DNA of 7,565 nucleotides from Candidatus Poseidoniaceae archaeon (GTDB lineage Archaea; Thermoplasmatota; Poseidoniia; Poseidoniales; Poseidoniaceae). Where the stretch lies: NCBI GenBank assembly GCA_028822955.1, contig JAPKCL010000080.1, forward strand, positions 1 to 7,565. The letters run 5' to 3'. The position numbers and the translations under genes are program-made. Positions 6,018 to 7,565 of this stretch are shown here, one piece after another. Below the pieces are notes generated by a model. It ran no database searches and had not been told where the DNA came from. It saw nothing but the letters and a program-made list of their open reading frames with translations. Every line of letters begins with the position of its first letter. Position 1 is the stretch's first letter.

Positions 6018-7375
6018 AATCCATCCCCATAGGGCCGGCCTACTGCGTACGCTTTCCATCCTTTGGAAGTTAATTCTTCAAGGTTCAAAACTCGACGACC
6101 ATCATAGATGAGAGGAGTGCGCATTTGCTTCACCAGTTCGGACCAATCCAATTCGAGGCAAGCTTTGTGAGCAGTAACAAGAACAGCCATATCGTAACCT
6201 TCTGCTTTTGAAATATCAGAGATGACTTCAACACCTTCTGGATAACTTCCATCATCCAAATGTGGGTCCCATGCACCTACTGTGATGCCTTTTGCCATCA
6301 AAGTCTCCGCTAAAGGTTCAGCCGGGGTTTCTCTTGGATCACCGACTTCTGCTTTGTATGACCAGCCGAGCAACAGGACTTTTGCATCGCCAGCAGCAAC
6401 GTTTGCGTTCCACATCAAGTCGCTTAAAACACCTGCAACGTGACTTGGCATTGAACGGTTAACGGCTCGTGCTGCGGTAATCAGTCCGGCAGGAACACCA
6501 ACATCGGCAGCTCGCTGAATCATGTAATAAGGGTCAACTGGGATACAGTGACCACCTACGCCAACACCTGGAGTGTAGCGATGGAAGTTCCACTTGGTGG
6601 CTGCTGCAGACAGAACATCTTCGACATCGACATTCAAAGCAGGGAAGATTCGAGCGAGTTCGTTTACAAGGGCGATGTTAATGTCGCGCTGTACGTTTTC
6701 AATGACTTTCGCAGCCTCAGCCACTTCGAGTTTACCGACATAGCGAACGTCTTCAGAAGTCAACTTCTGGTAAAGAGCGACCAATGCGGCGCCCACTTCA
6801 GGGTTTGAGCATCCAATGACTCGAGCGACTTGCCGTACGCCATGCGCAGGGTCTCCTGGATTGAACCGTTCAGGGCAGTAAGCGATTTCTAAATCTTCAC
6901 CGATGACTAAGCCTAATTCCTCGATGATAGGGTGCCATGTTTGTGCTGTTACGCCAGGATACACGGTTGATTCAAGAACGACAATTGTTCGAGAACCCTT
7001 TACAATCGATTGGAATACATCTCGACCTGCACCTTCAACATAGGAGAGGTCTGGTTTGAGGTCGTGTGTAATCGGGGTTGGGACGGTGACTAAGATTACA
7101 TCACAATGGGGAACTGCTTCAGCTGCAGAGTCGGTAATATGCCATCTTTCAGTCCCTGGTGACGGTACGATATCATCGACATCGGGGTCGCCTGTAGGGT
7201 TCTTTCCTGCTTTGACCATATCCACTGTGCGTTGAGAAACATCGACGCCCCAGACGTTGAATCCAGCGTCGTGGAAGCCGATTGCGGTCGGCAAACCAAC
7301 GTAGCCAAGACCAATGATGCCAATCGTCAAGTCGCCATTTGCAGCGCGTTCAGTGAACCTTTCTTGATGTGCCAT
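6014..7375 (-). CDS. UDP-N-acetylhexosamine 6-dehydrogenase (WbpA/TviB type)
   Basis: A 453-residue nucleotide-sugar dehydrogenase that oxidises C6 of a UDP-sugar to the uronic acid in two NAD-dependent steps, supplying precursors for surface glycans. The N-terminal Rossmann motif GLGYVGLP is at 22-29. VLESTVYPGVT and AYCPERFNPGD (166-175) follow. The middle domain has AEAAKVIENVQRDINIALVNELA with Lys223. The catalytic cysteine is Cys277 in GVGVGGHCIPVDPYY, and the C-terminal UDP-binding domain carries LLLGWSYKAEVGDPRETP. The PERFNPGD and IENVQRDINIALVNEL motifs are those of the UDP-GlcNAc/GalNAc 6-dehydrogenase branch rather than UDP-glucose dehydrogenase; the exact substrate (GlcNAc, GalNAc or ManNAc) is not decided. 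ATG 7375 has AGGGA 5 nt upstream. It is the first gene of a two-gene operon with the cysteate synthase-like gene. Residues 1-15 (AHQERFTERAANGD) are a short polar lead. Confidence 0.92.
   Translation of the reverse strand: MAHQERFTERAANGDLTIGIIGLGYVGLPTAIGFHDAGFNVWGVDVSQRTVDMVKAGKNPTGDPDVDDIVPSPGTERWHITDSAAEAVPHCDVILVTVPTPITHDLKPDLSYVEGAGRDVFQSIVKGSRTIVVLESTVYPGVTAQTWHPIIEELGLVIGEDLEIAYCPERFNPGDPAHGVRQVARVIGCSNPEVGAALVALYQKLTSEDVRYVGKLEVAEAAKVIENVQRDINIALVNELARIFPALNVDVEDVLSAAATKWNFHRYTPGVGVGGHCIPVDPYYMIQRAADVGVPAGLITAARAVNRSMPSHVAGVLSDLMWNANVAAGDAKVLLLGWSYKAEVGDPRETPAEPLAETLMAKGITVGAWDPHLDDGSYPEGVEVISDISKAEGYDMAVLVTAHKACLELDWSELVKQMRTPLIYDGRRVLNLEELTSKGWKAYAVGRPYGDGL
6018..6028 (-). promoter_or_regulatory. 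Ribosome-binding site and translational coupling site for the cysteate synthase-like gene
   Basis: On the minus strand GGGGA (6028-6024) sits 6 nt before a GTG start at 6017-6015. This GTG shares two bases with the TGA stop (6016-6014) of the dehydrogenase. The match lies inside the dehydrogenase coding sequence, so a terminating ribosome could restart immediately. Confidence 0.55.
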
Positions 7376-7459
7376 GCTCGTCCCTACTGGGTCAAGTTCA
7401 TCAATTCGTTGGTGTGTGGAGGGATTCCAAAGGTGTTTAATGGCACCGTGACTTTTGTC

Positions 7460-7466
7460 AAAAAAA
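7460..7466 (-). terminator. T-run, possible archaeal terminator or AT-rich promoter element
   Basis: Seven consecutive T residues on the minus strand lie about 85-91 nt before the dehydrogenase ATG and are followed by GACAAAAG. Archaeal terminators are often simple T-runs, so it could stop transcription from a gene beyond the right edge. It could equally be part of the operon's promoter. Confidence 0.22.
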
Positions 7467-7531
7467 TTTCATCAATCATCGGAAAAGGTCAGCGCCCGAG
7501 GTGATCTTGAAAGTCATCGCATCTCTGAATT

Positions 7532-7559
7532 CCTAAACGGAAATCCACATGTGTTTAGG
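7532..7559. repeat. Inverted repeat, 7-bp arms
   Basis: CCTAAAC (7532-7538) and GTTTAGG (7553-7559) are exact inverted copies around a 14-nt centre. It is suited to a dimeric regulator site or a small hairpin. The region ends 6 nt later, so the context to the right is unknown. Confidence 0.35.
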
Positions 7560-7565
7560 TTGGTA

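Larger units (their letters stand above)
7376..7565. other. Upstream intergenic region of the dehydrogenase operon; no gene recognised
   Basis: No convincing coding frame is seen in these 190 nt on either strand. The promoter of the minus-strand operon should be here. Visible structure is limited to a T7 run on the minus strand, an inverted repeat near the right edge, and a repeated TTCATCAAT (about 7395 and 7468). On the minus strand two frames entering from the right stay open to TGA near 7513 or TAG near 7533, so the tail of a gene beyond the window could end here. Nothing recognisable is encoded. Confidence 0.5.

Noticed and set aside
6018..6059. ATG start at 6059 for the cysteate synthase-like protein
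   Set aside because: The added 14 residues (ESVRSRPALWGWI) come from dehydrogenase coding sequence in another frame. The GTG at 6017 has the better ribosome-binding site and a colinear N-terminus.
6548..6808. Plus-strand open frame opposite the dehydrogenase
   Set aside because: It lies wholly antisense to the conserved catalytic region of the dehydrogenase and has no recognisable protein features.
1..7565. CRISPR arrays, tRNA or rRNA genes, insertion sequences
   Set aside because: I saw no regularly spaced repeats, cloverleaf-like sequence, rRNA signature, transposase motif or terminal repeats in the window.

Overview
The window looks like a compact piece of a marine, archaeal-type genome; Marine Group II (Poseidoniales) Euryarchaeota is my best guess, held at about 50%. 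The grounds are an archaeal-style winged-helix ATPase tail, a cysteate-synthase-like enzyme of the type known from Methanosarcinales, otherwise bacterial-looking housekeeping and surface-sugar genes, moderate GC, and very tight gene packing. No rRNA, tRNA or mobile element is visible to anchor the taxonomy, so a bacterial host is not excluded.

Layout, left to right. (1) 1-374 (+): C-terminal end of a STAND/AAA-type ATPase that enters from outside the window. (2) 376-705 (-): a small thioredoxin, tail to tail with it. (3) 706-822: divergent promoter region. (4) 823-1497 (+): ribulose-phosphate 3-epimerase, followed almost directly by (5) a GT4-type glycosyltransferase (1512-2597, +). (6) 2521-4029 (-): a polytopic polysaccharide-flippase-like membrane protein whose 3' end overlaps the glycosyltransferase by 77 nt on the opposite strand. 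(7) 4115-4758 (+): a two-gene operon of BolA and a CGFS monothiol glutaredoxin, the classic iron-sulfur partner pair. (8) 4773-7375 (-): a second two-gene operon, read right to left, in which a UDP-N-acetylhexosamine 6-dehydrogenase is followed by a cysteate-synthase-like PLP enzyme whose GTG start overlaps the dehydrogenase stop. (9) 7376-7565: upstream region without a recognisable gene.

Two themes emerge. One is surface glycan assembly: a nucleotide-sugar dehydrogenase makes the uronic acid precursor, a GT4 enzyme transfers sugars, and a MOP-type flippase could export lipid-linked glycan. The other is sulfur/thiol chemistry: thioredoxin, BolA, glutaredoxin, and the cysteate-synthase-like enzyme. 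The most interesting point is where they meet. A putative sulfonated-amino-acid synthase appears translationally coupled to a uronic-acid-forming enzyme, which raises the untested possibility that cysteate, or threonine if the enzyme is really a threonine synthase, decorates a surface uronic acid.
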